64,000 bases of DNA from Streptomyces sp. NBC_01304 (GCF_035975855.1 NZ_CP109055.1:1860001-1924000), one strand, 5' to 3'. Positions 1 through 9,011 are shown, counted from the first letter of the stretch. Notes: a model not told the origin generated them from the sequence alone. Program-made: numbers and translations.

Positions 1-869
1 TCAACCTGGCCGCATCGGCCGCCCAGTGCGCCCGCGTCTGGGCCGCCTGGGACAAGCCGTTCGCCCGGCGCTGCAAGACCACGGCCGAGACCGCGTGGCA
101 GGCGGCGCTCGACCACCCGGACCGGTACGCGCCGCGCGAGGACGGGGTGGGCGGCGGGCCCTACGACGACACCGACGTGAGCGACGAGTTCTCCTGGGCG
201 GCGGCGGAGCTGTACGCCACCACGGGCAAGCGCGGGTATCTGCCGTACGTCGACACGAAGGTCACGGCGGAAGGCTTCTCCTGGAAGGAGACGGGCGCGC
301 TCGCCGACCTCACCATCGCCCGGCTCCCCCTGCGCTTCCCGGCCGACCGGGTGCTCGGGGCCCGAAAGCGCATCATCGAGGTCGCCGACGGCTACGTACG
401 CGATGAGCAGGGCCAGGGCTATCCGAACCCGTCGCTGCCCGCAGACGGCGCGTACGCCTGGGGTTCCACCAGCGCCACCACCAACAGCGCGATGATCATC
501 GCGATGGCCTACGACCTCACACACCGCGGCGGCTACCGCGACGCCGTCCTCGAATCGATGGACTACCTGCTCGGCCGCAACGGCCTGAACCAGTCCTTCA
601 TCAGCGGATACGGAGAACGGGCCAGCCACAACCAGCACCACCGGCACTGGTCCCACCAACTCGACCCCAAGTACCCGAGCCCGCCGCCCGGTTCACTGGC
701 CGGCGGACCGAACTCCGGGCTGCAGGACCCGGTGGCGCAGCAGAACCTCCCCGGTTGCGCACCCGCCAAGTGCTACATCGACGACATCGGTTCCTGGTCC
801 ACCAACGAGGTGGCGATCAACTGGAACTCGTCGCTCGCGTGGGTGGCGGCCTTCGCCGACTCCCGCTGA
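1..869 (+). CDS. GH9 family endoglucanase, C-terminal part (5' truncated by window edge)
   Basis: The reading frame is open from base 3 to the TGA at 867-869 with no start inside the window, so only the C-terminal ~288 residues are present. The fragment carries the late part of a glycoside hydrolase family 9 catalytic domain: an EFSWAAAELY helix, DYLLGRNGLNQSF, the HNQHHRHW histidine motif, and WSTNEVAINWN, which holds the acid/base Glu expected in GH9. GH9 enzymes are secreted cellulases that cleave beta-1,4-glucan. No cellulose-binding module follows the catalytic domain. A secreted GH6 cellulase starts 150 bp downstream on the same strand, which suggests a small cellulose-degrading unit. 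The N-terminus, signal peptide and any N-terminal Ig or CBM module lie outside the window. Confidence 0.9.
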   Translation, partial: NLAASAAQCARVWAAWDKPFARRCKTTAETAWQAALDHPDRYAPREDGVGGGPYDDTDVSDEFSWAAAELYATTGKRGYLPYVDTKVTAEGFSWKETGALADLTIARLPLRFPADRVLGARKRIIEVADGYVRDEQGQGYPNPSLPADGAYAWGSTSATTNSAMIIAMAYDLTHRGGYRDAVLESMDYLLGRNGLNQSFISGYGERASHNQHHRHWSHQLDPKYPSPPPGSLAGGPNSGLQDPVAQQNLPGCAPAKCYIDDIGSWSTNEVAINWNSSLAWVAAFADSR

Positions 870-925
870 CCGCTGACCCCTGACCGCTGCGTTTTCGCAG
901 CTCCCCACAGGCGCACCACCGCCGT

Positions 926-964
926 GGACCGGCCCCCTCAGGACGAGGACGTACGGGCCGGTCC
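926..964 (+). terminator. Hairpin between the GH9 and GH6 cellulase genes
   Basis: Perfect 10-bp inverted repeat, GGACCGGCCC at 926-935 and GGGCCGGTCC at 955-964, with a 19-nt loop. No T-tract follows, as is usual for Streptomyces. It may terminate or attenuate readthrough from the GH9 gene into the GH6 gene. Confidence 0.5.
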
Positions 965-1021
965 GAGCCGAGGGCCCGCGGCAGCCCGACTTCCCACTCC
1001 CCCGTTGAAAGGGGATCCACC

Positions 1022-1978
1022 GTGCGACGGAAATCCCGCCTCCTGGCGGCCCTTGCCTCCGTGCTCGCCCTGACGGTCGTCCCGCTGATCACCGCGGGCC
1101 CGGCGGCCGCGGCCGACCCCATCGGCCTTACCGACGGCTTCTACGTCAATCCGAACTCGTCGCCCGCCACCTGGGCCAGGAACAACCCGGGCGACTCCCG
1201 CGCGGCCCGGATCCAGTCGTCCATCGGGTCCCGGCCGATCGGCCGCTGGTTCGGCAACGAGAGCGGAAGCTCCACCATCGCCTCCTATGTGGGCGCCGCC
1301 GACAGTCACAACAAGCTGCCCGTCCTCGTCGCGTACAACATCCCGGGCCGGGACGCCTGCGGCGGGCACTCGGGGGGCGGCGCCGGCAGTGTGGGCGCGT
1401 ACCGCACCTGGATCGCCACCTTCGCGGCGGCCGTCGGCGACAAGCCCGCCGTGGTCGTCATCGAGCCGGACGCACTCGGCGACTTCAGCTGTATGAGCCA
1501 GACGCAGATCGACGAGCGCATCGGGATGCTCAAGTACGCCACCGAGCAGTTCAAGGCGAAGGCGCCCAACACCTACGCCTACCTCGACGGCGGCAACGCG
1601 GGCTGGGTGGCCGCCTCGACCATGGCGAGCCGCCTGAACGCGGCGGGCGTGCGCAATGTGCGCGGCTTCTCGGTCAATGTGTCGAACTACTACACCACCG
1701 GCGCCTCGGTGTCGTACGCGAACTCGGTGAACAACTCCCTTGGCTACGCTGCCAAGTTCGTGGTCGACACGAGCCGCAACGGCAACGGAAACAACGGCGA
1801 GTGGTGCAACCCCGCGGGGCGCAAGCTGGGTACGCCGCCGCAGGTCGGGGGCGGCGCCGAGATGCTGCTCTGGGTCAAGACGCCGGGCAATTCCGACGGG
1901 GAATGCGGCATCGCGCCCACCGTTCCGGCGGGGCAGTTCAGCCCGGCCATCGCCGTCCGTCTGATCGACGGCACCTGA
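1022..1978 (+). CDS. Secreted GH6 family cellulase (1,4-beta-cellobiohydrolase/endoglucanase)
   Basis: A 318-residue protein starting at GTG 1022, preceded by a GAAAGGGG ribosome-binding site. Residues 1-31 form a Sec signal peptide (RRKSR, a hydrophobic stretch, then AAA before Asp32). The remainder is a GH6 catalytic domain, recognised from VVVIEPDALGDF, which contains a GH6 catalytic aspartate, AYLDGGNAGWV, and the C-terminal segments GEWCNPAGRKLG and MLLWVKTPGNSDGEC. Paired cysteines are consistent with an exported protein. GH6 enzymes release cellobiose from cellulose with inversion. The length fits a catalytic domain alone; there is no linker or CBM2. It lies directly downstream of the GH9 cellulase. 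No CebR-like operator was found in the 150-bp gap, so any control probably comes from upstream. Confidence 0.93.
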   Translation: MRRKSRLLAALASVLALTVVPLITAGPAAAADPIGLTDGFYVNPNSSPATWARNNPGDSRAARIQSSIGSRPIGRWFGNESGSSTIASYVGAADSHNKLPVLVAYNIPGRDACGGHSGGGAGSVGAYRTWIATFAAAVGDKPAVVVIEPDALGDFSCMSQTQIDERIGMLKYATEQFKAKAPNTYAYLDGGNAGWVAASTMASRLNAAGVRNVRGFSVNVSNYYTTGASVSYANSVNNSLGYAAKFVVDTSRNGNGNNGEWCNPAGRKLGTPPQVGGGAEMLLWVKTPGNSDGECGIAPTVPAGQFSPAIAVRLIDGT

Positions 1979-1983
1979 GACGT

Positions 1984-2025
1984 GGGCCGGGCCGCACGGG
2001 ACCTGACGGACCGGCGGCCCGGCCC
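1984..2025. terminator. Bidirectional terminator between convergent genes
   Basis: Perfect 12-bp inverted repeat (GGGCCGGGCCGC at 1984-1995, its complement at 2014-2025) with an 18-nt loop. It sits between the GH6 stop and the converging phosphatase stop. Confidence 0.7.
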
Positions 2026-2038
2026 GCACCCTCCCCGC

Positions 2039-4111
2039 CTACTCGCGTTCCGGCATCGTGAACTCGCACCACACCGCCTTGCCGTTGCCCCGCGACTCCA
2101 CGCCCCAGACGTCCGCGAGCCGGTCCACCAGGAGCAGGCCGCGGCCCGAGACGCCGGAGTCGCCGGCCTCGCGGCGGCGCGGCAGGGCGCTGGAGCCGTC
2201 CTCGACCTCGACGCGCAGGCGGCGTTCGGCGCCGGTCAGTATGCGCAGGGTCACGACCGCGGCGCCTTCGGTGTGCATCAGGGCGTTGGTGATCAGCTCG
2301 TCGGCGACCAGCTCGATCTCGTCGGCGCGGTCGCGGGCGCCCCAGGCCCGGACGGCGGCCCGGATCATGTGCCGGGCCTCGCTCAGGGCCTCCGGGTCGT
2401 TCGGCGCGACGTGCTGCTGGAGGCGGCCGCCGGCCATCGGGGCGTCGGCGGCGCGGCGGCGCAGCAGGAGCAGGGCGGCGTCGTCCTCGCCGCCGCGGCC
2501 CTGCACCACCTCGGTGAGCCGGTCGGCCAGTTCCTGCAGGTCGGCGGGGCCGGAACCGACGAGCCGGGTGAGGGTCAGCATGCCGTCGTCGAGGTCGGCG
2601 CCCGGCTCCTCGACGAGGCCGTCCGTGCAGAGGAGGAGGGTCTGTCCGGGGTCCAACTCCACGGCGGTGACCGGGTATTCGAGCCGCCCGAACTCGGCCG
2701 AGAGGCCGAGCGGGAGGCCGCCCTCGACGGGGATGCGGCGGCAGGCTCCGTCGGCGGTGCGCAGGAGAGGGTCGAGGTGTCCGGCGCGTACGAACTGCAC
2801 CACGCCGGTGGTCAGGTCGGCCTGCGCGTACAGGCAGGTCGCGAAGCGGTCGGTGTCGAGTTCGTGCAGGAAGACCGAGGCGCGGGCCATCACGGTGGCG
2901 GGCGTGTGGCCCTCGGCGGCGTACGCGCGAAGGACGATGCGCAGCTGGCCCATGACGGCCGCGGCATGGGTGTCATGACCCTGTACGTCGCCGATGACGG
3001 CCCCGACGCGGCCGCCGGGCAGCGGGATCACGTCGTACCAGTCGCCGCCGATGTCCCGGCCGAGGCGGGCCGAGCGGTAGCGGACGGCGATGTCGGCGCC
3101 GGGGACGTCGGGGATGGTGCGCGGCAGCATCGCCTGCTGCAGTCCCTGGGCGAGGTCCTTGTCCTGCTCGAAGAGCATGGCGCGGGCGAGGCTCTGTGCG
3201 ATGGAACTGCCGAGCGCGACCAGGAGGTTGCGCTCGTCGGCGGTGAAGCCGGTCTTGTCGCTGTAGAGCAGGCCGAGCGCGCCGATGGGGCGGCCCTGGG
3301 CGATCAGCGGCAGATAGGCGGCCGAGGTGATGTCGAGGTAGGCGATGTGCGGCCACAGGAGGGGGTAGCACTCGGCGAATTCCTCGCGGGATTCGATGAA
3401 GCGGGGGGTGAGGGTGCGGACCACCTCGCTCATCGGGTAGGGCTCGTCGATGCGGGTGAAGCGGGTGCCGGGCACGAAGGCGCCCGCCGGGCCCTCCGCG
3501 ACCAGGTGGATGCGGCCGGCCTCGACCAGGCCCATGACGAGGCTGGCGGCGCCCAGGTGGGCGAGGCCCTCGGTGTCCCTGAGGACGTCGATGACGTCCT
3601 TCGTGGTGTTGGCGTGCGCGAGGGCCGCCGTGGTGCCCTCGACGATGCTGGTGTTGCGCCGGGTCTCGGCGTCCTGCTGGAAGCGGATCGCGGAGTCGCG
3701 CAGCTCCTCGGTGGCGTCCCGGACGATGCCGATGATGCGGCGCGGGCGGCCCGTCTCGTCGCGCCGGATGTAGCCCTGGGTGTGGGTCCAGCGCAGGGCG
3801 CCCTCGCGGGTGCGGAGGCGGAAGTACACCCCGTAGTTCTCGTTGCCGTTCTTCAGGGCCGCGGAGACCAGGGCGTCCAGGCGGTGGCCCTCGGGGGGCG
3901 GCACCCGGACGGCGAGGGTCTCCGGGTGGCCGTCGTATTCCTCGGGCCGGACGTCGAAGACCAGGTGGGCCTGGGCGTCCATGGACATCAGGCCGGTGTC
4001 GAGGTCCCAGTCGAAGGTGCCCATGCGGTTGAGCGCCAGGACCGGGTCACCGTTTGCCGGGTGTCCGGGCCATCCGGCGTCGGCTTCCCAGTCGGCACCC
4101 TGCTCCACCAT
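2039..4111 (-). CDS. PAS-GAF-PP2C(SpoIIE)-HATPase serine phosphatase/anti-sigma regulator
   Basis: A 690-residue soluble protein of the RsbU-like family common in Streptomyces. Order of domains: a PAS fold (about 25-135, GTFDWDLDTG and GIVRDAT); a GAF domain (about 150-310); a PP2C/SpoIIE phosphatase (about 330-545, with RDIGGDWYDVIPLP, GDVQGHD and LCTDGLVEEPG, the metal-binding aspartates of the family); and a C-terminal GHKL ATPase (about 565-690, ELVADELITNALMHT and GRGLLLVDRLA). Such proteins dephosphorylate anti-anti-sigma factors while the HATPase module resembles an anti-sigma kinase, so it probably tunes a stress sigma factor. No partner STAS protein is adjacent. It lies 19 bp downstream of the TRIC gene and may be co-transcribed. 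The ATG lacks a clear ribosome-binding site; GTG 4108 is an alternative. Confidence 0.88.
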   Translation of the reverse strand: MVEQGADWEADAGWPGHPANGDPVLALNRMGTFDWDLDTGLMSMDAQAHLVFDVRPEEYDGHPETLAVRVPPPEGHRLDALVSAALKNGNENYGVYFRLRTREGALRWTHTQGYIRRDETGRPRRIIGIVRDATEELRDSAIRFQQDAETRRNTSIVEGTTAALAHANTTKDVIDVLRDTEGLAHLGAASLVMGLVEAGRIHLVAEGPAGAFVPGTRFTRIDEPYPMSEVVRTLTPRFIESREEFAECYPLLWPHIAYLDITSAAYLPLIAQGRPIGALGLLYSDKTGFTADERNLLVALGSSIAQSLARAMLFEQDKDLAQGLQQAMLPRTIPDVPGADIAVRYRSARLGRDIGGDWYDVIPLPGGRVGAVIGDVQGHDTHAAAVMGQLRIVLRAYAAEGHTPATVMARASVFLHELDTDRFATCLYAQADLTTGVVQFVRAGHLDPLLRTADGACRRIPVEGGLPLGLSAEFGRLEYPVTAVELDPGQTLLLCTDGLVEEPGADLDDGMLTLTRLVGSGPADLQELADRLTEVVQGRGGEDDAALLLLRRRAADAPMAGGRLQQHVAPNDPEALSEARHMIRAAVRAWGARDRADEIELVADELITNALMHTEGAAVVTLRILTGAERRLRVEVEDGSSALPRRREAGDSGVSGRGLLLVDRLADVWGVESRGNGKAVWCEFTMPERE

Positions 4112-4130
4112 GGGGCCACTTTGTCACTGG

Positions 4131-4766
4131 TTATGTGTTTTTTCGAGATATGGGCTTCATCGTGGGCTCCTGCAGGCCGGGCAGGTGCAGGTCCCGCAGG
4201 ATCGCGGCCATCCGCAGGGCGAAGACCAGTCCGGCGGCGATCACCGTGGCCAGGGTCTTGTCCGCGCCGATCCAGTCGAGGCCCAGGTAGACCAGGGCCC
4301 CGGCGAGTGCGGCGGTGGCGTACACGTCCTCGCGCAGCAGCAGCGGCGGGAACTCGCCGCACAGCACGTCGCGCACCACTTCGCCGGTGACGCCGGTGAG
4401 CACCGCCAGGATGATCACGGCGAACGGGGTGACGCCCGCGGCGATGGCGGCCTGGGCGCCGATCACGGTGACGACGGAGAGACCGACGGCGTCGACGGTC
4501 ATCAAGGAGCGCTGCGGGAGCTCCCAACGGCGCAGATAGAGCATGGTGGCGATCGCCGTGCAGCTGATGACGGTGAGCAGGATCCAGTCGTGGGTCCAGT
4601 ACAGCGGGTGCCGGTCCAGGATCAGGTCGCGCAGGGTGCCGCCCGAGATGGATGCGGCGAAGGCCAGGACCAGGCCGCCGAAGGGGTCCATGTTGGCGCG
4701 GTGCGCGGCCAGCACACCGCTCGCCGCGAAGGAGGCGACGCCGATGAGATACAGGACGTGCAGCAC
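4131..4766 (-). CDS. TRIC-type cation channel / UPF0126 membrane protein
   Basis: A 211-residue membrane protein with about six or seven hydrophobic helices. It contains the duplicated UPF0126 (YadS/YicG) pattern: glycine-rich GGTLRDLILDRHPLYW in the first half and GVTGEVVRDVLCGEFPPLL in the second. This family forms trimeric intracellular-cation (TRIC-like) channels in prokaryotes and is thought to conduct potassium; the physiological role here is inferred only. The start is GTG 4766 with GAGGGGAA upstream. It is followed after 19 bp by the PAS/PP2C phosphatase in the same direction, suggesting a two-gene transcript. The tail (EPTMKPISRKNT) is basic and hydrophilic. Confidence 0.88.
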   Translation of the reverse strand: MLHVLYLIGVASFAASGVLAAHRANMDPFGGLVLAFAASISGGTLRDLILDRHPLYWTHDWILLTVISCTAIATMLYLRRWELPQRSLMTVDAVGLSVVTVIGAQAAIAAGVTPFAVIILAVLTGVTGEVVRDVLCGEFPPLLLREDVYATAALAGALVYLGLDWIGADKTLATVIAAGLVFALRMAAILRDLHLPGLQEPTMKPISRKNT

Positions 4767-4841
4767 GGAACGCTTCCCCTCACTGCTGCGGCGTACAGGG
4801 CAGAAGATTCGAGGGAAACACGTGGGGCGCCGGGCACGCTT

Positions 4842-4878
4842 CGTCCTTCCGGCCAGGAGCGCTTCGGCCGGAAGGACG
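4842..4878 (-). terminator. Terminator downstream of the lipoprotein gene
   Basis: Perfect 13-bp stem (CGTCCTTCCGGCC at 4842-4854, complement at 4866-4878) with an 11-nt loop. It is about 50 bp past the stop of the minus-strand lipoprotein gene. A short T-run-like ATTTT follows on the plus side. Confidence 0.7.
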
Positions 4879-4925
4879 ATTTTCCGCGTGCGGGCGTGCA
4901 GGTCAGCAGCTGCCTGAGGTGCGGG

Positions 4926-6266
4926 TCAGCCGTTGAAGGTGTCCTGCTCCGGGGTGTCCGGAATGAACTGGTCGAAGGTGCCCTGGTCCTCCGGGACCGT
5001 CTGCTCGGGGACGGTCTGGTCCTGCTGCTCGGGGGCCGTCTGCTCCTGCTGGTCCGGCGGGGCGACGCTGCGGTCCTCCGGGAACGGCGGGGTGTCGTCG
5101 GCCGTGGGCTGGATGTCGGTCGGCTCCTCGGGGGGCGGGGGCGGTACGAGACCGCCGTCCGTCGGCTCCTCGTCGGTCGGCGCCGGCGGCGGGACCGGGC
5201 ATCCGGCCGGGATCGTCGGGGTCGGACCGCCCGGCGTCGTGGGAGTGGGCATGACCGACGGGCAGTCGGGGGTCGGTGAGGCGCTCTCGTCGGTGTCGGT
5301 CGGGTCCGGCGACGTGGAGTCGGACTCGTCCGGTGACGTGGACCCCGACTCGTCGGGCGAGGCCGATCCGGACTCGTCCGGGTCGGTGGGCGACGGGGTG
5401 TCCGACTCGTCGGGGCCGGTCGGGTCGACATCCGGATCGGTCGGGTCCGGCGTCGGCGTGGGCGGGGGCGGAATGACCCGGTCCCGGTCGCCGTCGTCAC
5501 CGATGGGGCGCTCGATCCAGATGTTGGTCGTGTTGTTGGTGATGTTCGTGATGTTGATGATCTGGAGGTTGTTGATCACGTTGGGCGCGGGCGTGACCAC
5601 GACGACCTTGGTCGGGTGGTAGCCGTTCCACGGCTGCCCGTTGTGGCTCGGGTTGCCCTTGAGCGAGGCCGGCGGGGTGAGCGGGTTGCCGCAGGCGCAG
5701 CGCACGCGCGGCATGCCGCGGTTGTCGACGAGGACGGCCGTGCCGCCCTGCAGCACGGACTGGAAGTTGGTGGCCCGGCCGTCGCGGTAGCCGTGGTTCG
5801 TCACGCGGGTGTCGCCGCGCAGCTGGACCGGGGTGAGGCCGCGCAGGAAGCTCGGGATGCTCGCCTGGCTGATGCCGGCGACCTCCGAGAACGCGCGGGC
5901 CTTGGCCTGCTCGCCGGTGAGGAAGCGGACCTGCTGCTCGACGTCGCAGCTGGAGATCGACTGCGTACCGCCGTAGAGGCCGGGGGTCGAGCCGGAGATG
6001 GAGCGGATCGCCTGCTGGGTGGCCGACGGGCTCACCGCGGTCGGCGACGGTTGCGGCGTTCGGGTGACGGGCGGCGGGGTCGCGGACGCCTTGGCGGTGG
6101 AGTCGGTGAAGGGGTCGGGGCCCTGTGCGGCCACCGGCTGCAGGAAGAGTTCGTCCCCCGCGTCGGTGGTGGTCCCGCTCTTGTCGCCGCTGCTGGAGCA
6201 GCCCGCGACCAGCAGGGCCGCGGATATCGCGAGGGCCGTGGCCGTGCGCCTGGTCGGTGAGTACAC
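4926..6266 (-). CDS. Putative lipoprotein with low-complexity Pro/Ser/Asp/Thr C-terminus
   Basis: A 446-residue protein. I place the start at GTG 6266 because GGGAGAG sits 6 nt upstream and it gives a clean lipoprotein signal: basic MYSPTRR, hydrophobic core, lipobox LVAGC with Cys23. Residues about 100-240 form a conserved-looking domain (DVEQQVRFLTGEQAKARAF, VDNRGMPRVRCACGNPLTPP) resembling the uncharacterised actinobacterial family I recall as DUF6777; that match is tentative. An Asn/Ile-rich stretch (INNLQIINITNITNNTTN) follows. The last ~190 residues are repetitive P/S/D/T/E sequence with DESGS/SPDES units, likely a wall-spanning stalk. The gene is divergent from the LMF-like gene. Function unknown. 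Confidence 0.75.
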   Translation of the reverse strand: MYSPTRRTATALAISAALLVAGCSSSGDKSGTTTDAGDELFLQPVAAQGPDPFTDSTAKASATPPPVTRTPQPSPTAVSPSATQQAIRSISGSTPGLYGGTQSISSCDVEQQVRFLTGEQAKARAFSEVAGISQASIPSFLRGLTPVQLRGDTRVTNHGYRDGRATNFQSVLQGGTAVLVDNRGMPRVRCACGNPLTPPASLKGNPSHNGQPWNGYHPTKVVVVTPAPNVINNLQIINITNITNNTTNIWIERPIGDDGDRDRVIPPPPTPTPDPTDPDVDPTGPDESDTPSPTDPDESGSASPDESGSTSPDESDSTSPDPTDTDESASPTPDCPSVMPTPTTPGGPTPTIPAGCPVPPPAPTDEEPTDGGLVPPPPPEEPTDIQPTADDTPPFPEDRSVAPPDQQEQTAPEQQDQTVPEQTVPEDQGTFDQFIPDTPEQDTFNG

Positions 6267-6362
6267 GCCGTTCTCTCCCGCCTCTTGCCGACAGTTCTGG
6301 GCAATTTGTTCCTCATTGTCTGCAGTGGGGAACGGGGGCCCGCAAGCGGAACGGGTCGCACA

Positions 6363-7835
6363 ATGGTGTGCGTGGAGTGGTTCACGGAACCGGGCTACTG
6401 GCTGACCCGACTGGTCTTCCAGCGGACGCTCGCCGCCGTCTATCTCGTGGCGTTCGTCGCCGCGGCCCGGCAGTTCCGGGCACTGATCGGCGAGCGCGGG
6501 ATGCTGCCGGTGCCGGAGTACGTCGCCCGCGTGCCGCTGCGCCGGGCCCCGAGCCTGTTCCAACTGCGCTACTCCGACCGCCTGTTCGCGCTCTGCGCCT
6601 GGACGGGGGCGCTGTGCGCGGCCGCACTGCTCGCGGGCGTGGATCACCTCGTCCCGCTGTGGGCGGGCATGGCCCTGTGGCTGGTGCCGTGGGCGCTCTA
6701 TCTGTCGATCGTCAATGTGGGCCAGACCTGGTACGGCTTCGGCTGGGAGTCACTCCTGCTCGAAGTGGGCTTCCTCGCGGTCTTCCTCGGCAATGACGAG
6801 GTGGCGCCGCCGGTCCTCGTCCTGTGGCTGCTGCGCTGGGTGCTGTTCCGGGTGGAGTTCGGCGCCGGGCTGATCAAGATGCGCGGGGACGCCTGCTGGC
6901 GGCGGCTGACCTGCCTGTACTTCCACCATGAGACGCAGCCGATGCCGGGCCCGCTGAGCTGGTTCTTCCACCGGCTGCCGAAGCCGGTGCACCGCGTAGA
7001 GGTGGCCGCGAACCACGTAACGCAGCTCCTGGTGCCCTTTCTGCTCTTCACTCCGCAACCGGTCGCGACGGGCGCGGCCTGCCTGATGATCGCCACCCAG
7101 CTGTGGCTCGTCCTGTCGGGCAACTTCTCCTGGCTGAACTGGCTCACCATCGCCCTCGCCCTGTCCGCCGTCGACTTCGCCCGGCTCGGCATCACGGCGG
7201 GCGGCGCCCCGGCCGGGGCCGGCCAGGCTCCCGGCTGGTACGTGGGGGCCGTGTGCGCGGTCACCGGCCTGGTGGCGGCGCTGAGTTACCGCCCCGCGCG
7301 CAATCTGCTGTCCCGGCGGCAGATCATGAACTACTCGTTCGACCCGCTGCACCTGGTCAACGCCTACGGCGCCTTCGGCACGGTGGGCCGGGTACGCCAG
7401 GAGGTCGTCATCGAGGGCACGGCGGAGCCCGTGCCGCTGCCGGACGGCGCGGGCTGGCGCGAGTACGGATTCCGGGGCAAGCCCGGCGACGTGCGCCGGA
7501 TGCCGCGCCAGTTCGCTCCCTACCATCTGCGGCTCGACTGGATGCTGTGGTTCGCCGCGCTGTCCCCCTCCTACGCGCGGGCCTGGTTCGGGCCGCTGGT
7601 GGAGCGGCTCCTGCAGAACGACCGGGATACGCTGCGGCTGCTGCGGCACAATCCGTTCCCGGACGCGCCGCCGACGTACGTACGCGCCCGGCTCTATCGC
7701 TACCGCTTCACCACGTGGCGGGAGCTGCGCGCGACGGGGGCGTGGTGGCAGCGGACGTTCGTGCGCGAGTACTGGCCGCCGACCCGCTTGGACGCGGCGC
7801 CGGACGACAGGCTCAGAGGCCGTACACATCCCTAG
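6363..7835 (+). CDS. Lipase-maturation-factor-like (LMF/DUF1222) membrane protein
   Basis: A 490-residue polytopic membrane protein. The family is recognised from WYGFGWESLLLEVGFLAVF, FRVEFGAGLIKMRGDACWR, TCLYFHHETQPMPGPLSWF and the long hydrophilic C-terminal domain with QIMNYSFDPLHLVNAYGAFG. Vertebrate LMF1 assists lipase folding in the ER; the bacterial homologues have no settled role and may help fold or modify exported enzymes. The start is ATG 6363, though only weak GGAACGGG precedes it; GTG 6372 is an alternative. The 3' end overlaps the convergent lactonase gene by 23 bp. Confidence 0.82.
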   Translation: MVCVEWFTEPGYWLTRLVFQRTLAAVYLVAFVAAARQFRALIGERGMLPVPEYVARVPLRRAPSLFQLRYSDRLFALCAWTGALCAAALLAGVDHLVPLWAGMALWLVPWALYLSIVNVGQTWYGFGWESLLLEVGFLAVFLGNDEVAPPVLVLWLLRWVLFRVEFGAGLIKMRGDACWRRLTCLYFHHETQPMPGPLSWFFHRLPKPVHRVEVAANHVTQLLVPFLLFTPQPVATGAACLMIATQLWLVLSGNFSWLNWLTIALALSAVDFARLGITAGGAPAGAGQAPGWYVGAVCAVTGLVAALSYRPARNLLSRRQIMNYSFDPLHLVNAYGAFGTVGRVRQEVVIEGTAEPVPLPDGAGWREYGFRGKPGDVRRMPRQFAPYHLRLDWMLWFAALSPSYARAWFGPLVERLLQNDRDTLRLLRHNPFPDAPPTYVRARLYRYRFTTWRELRATGAWWQRTFVREYWPPTRLDAAPDDRLRGRTHP

Positions 7836-8700
7836 CCGTGCGGGCGAACAACTGCTCGCGTTCGGCAGGGCCCAGGTGGGCAGTCAACTCCCGTGCGGTG
7901 TCGAAGACTTGGTCGTACGTTGCCGCCAGAGTGCTCACCGGCCAGTCGGATCCGAACATCAGGCGGGCCGGGCCGAACGCGTCCAGCGCGGTGTCCATGT
8001 ACGGTCGCAGATCCTTGGCCGTCCAGGAATGCCGGTCGGCCTCGGTGACCAGGCCGGAGAGTTTGGCGGTGACGTGGGGCAGGGCGGCGAGGGCGCGCAG
8101 GTCGGTGGCCCAGGGTTCGAGGGTGGCTGCCGCGATGGGTGGCTTGCCCAAGTGGTCCAGGACGAAGGTGAGTTCGGGGTGGGCGGCGGCCGCCGCGACG
8201 CAGGCGGGGAGCTGGTGGGGCAGGACCACCAGGTCGTAGGCGAGCCCGGCCGCGCTCAGCGCCCGCAGGCCCCGGGCGACGTCCGGGCGGAGCAGCCACT
8301 CGGGGTCCGGCTCGCCCTGGACCTGGTGGCGGATGCCCACGAGGTGGGCGCCGCCCGGGAGTTCACGCAGGCGGGCGAGGGTGTCGGCGATGTCCGGGGC
8401 GGTGAGGTCGGTCCAGCCGACGACGCCCGCGACCAGGTCGCTGCCCGCCGCGAGGGCCAGGAACTCCGGGGTCTCCTCGGCGACGCACACCGTCTGGACC
8501 AGCACCGTCGCTGCCACCCCGGCCGCGCGGGCGGCCGGGACGAGGTCGTCGAGGGTGAAGTTCCTTCGGATCGGGGCGAGTTCGGGGCCGGTGATCCACT
8601 CCTGGTCGCGTACGGACAGATCCCAGACGTGGTGATGGGCGTCGACGATCCACGGCTCTGCGGCCGCCGAGGAGGAGGAGCGGGAGGCAGCGCCGGTCAT
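7813..8700 (-). CDS. Amidohydrolase, probable L-fucono-1,5-lactonase
   Basis: A 295-residue metal-dependent hydrolase of the amidohydrolase-2/COG3618 family (TIM barrel). Metal and active-site motifs are visible: DAHHHVWD near the N-terminus, VLDHLGKPP in the middle, AKLSGL, and FGSDWPVS near the C-terminus. Its position at the end of an operon encoding L-fucose dehydrogenase-like and L-fuconate dehydratase enzymes points to hydrolysis of L-fucono-lactone to L-fuconate; the substrate is inferred from context. The ATG overlaps the mutarotase stop in an ATGA (8697-8700), implying translational coupling. The 3' end overlaps the convergent LMF-like gene by 23 bp. It could act on other sugar lactones. 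Confidence 0.87.
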   Translation of the reverse strand: MTGAASRSSSSAAAEPWIVDAHHHVWDLSVRDQEWITGPELAPIRRNFTLDDLVPAARAAGVAATVLVQTVCVAEETPEFLALAAGSDLVAGVVGWTDLTAPDIADTLARLRELPGGAHLVGIRHQVQGEPDPEWLLRPDVARGLRALSAAGLAYDLVVLPHQLPACVAAAAAHPELTFVLDHLGKPPIAAATLEPWATDLRALAALPHVTAKLSGLVTEADRHSWTAKDLRPYMDTALDAFGPARLMFGSDWPVSTLAATYDQVFDTARELTAHLGPAEREQLFARTARDVYGL

Positions 8701-9011
8701 GGCAGCTCCCAGACGACCGGCAGTCCGGCCTCCGTGCCGCCTGCGGAGTAGTCGTGGACGACGTCGAGGAGGTCGGCCATGCGGGCCTGCCAGGCGACGT
8801 TGACGGGAAGCTTCTCCAGCTCGGCGAGCATGCGCGGGTAGTCCGCGCAGTCGATGAGGTGGAAGAGGTCCGTGCCGCTGCGCCAGATCGTCCAGGACGT
8901 CGCCCCGGCCGCGCGGATCGCGTCGGTGAGTTCGGCCGGGACCTCGCGGTGGGCGGCGTCGTACTCGGCTGTGCGGCCTGCGCGGACCTTGGTGTGCAGG
9001 GCGATCCTCAT
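8697..9011 (-). CDS. L-fucose/L-rhamnose mutarotase (RhaM/DUF718 family)
   Basis: A 104-residue protein that matches the rhamnose-mutarotase family in length and pattern: MRIALHTKVRAGRTAEYDAAH, the EVPAELTDAIRAAG helix, WTIWRSGTDLFHLIDC and the C-terminal LPVVWEL. These small ferredoxin-like-fold enzymes interconvert alpha and beta anomers. In this operon the substrate is most likely L-fucose, as in the Xanthomonas oxidative fucose pathway. The start is ATG 9011, which overlaps the upstream aldo/keto reductase stop in an ATGA (9008-9011). The stop in turn overlaps the lactonase start. Both junctions imply coupled translation. Confidence 0.88.
   Translation of the reverse strand: MRIALHTKVRAGRTAEYDAAHREVPAELTDAIRAAGATSWTIWRSGTDLFHLIDCADYPRMLAELEKLPVNVAWQARMADLLDVVHDYSAGGTEAGLPVVWELP

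Noticed and set aside
870..1021. CebR-type operator controlling the GH6 cellulase
   Set aside because: No TGGGAGCGCTCCCA-like palindrome is present between the two cellulase genes.
1982..4390. 802-codon plus-strand frame opposite the PAS/PP2C phosphatase
   Set aside because: Shadow of the phosphatase gene; composition lacks any family motif.
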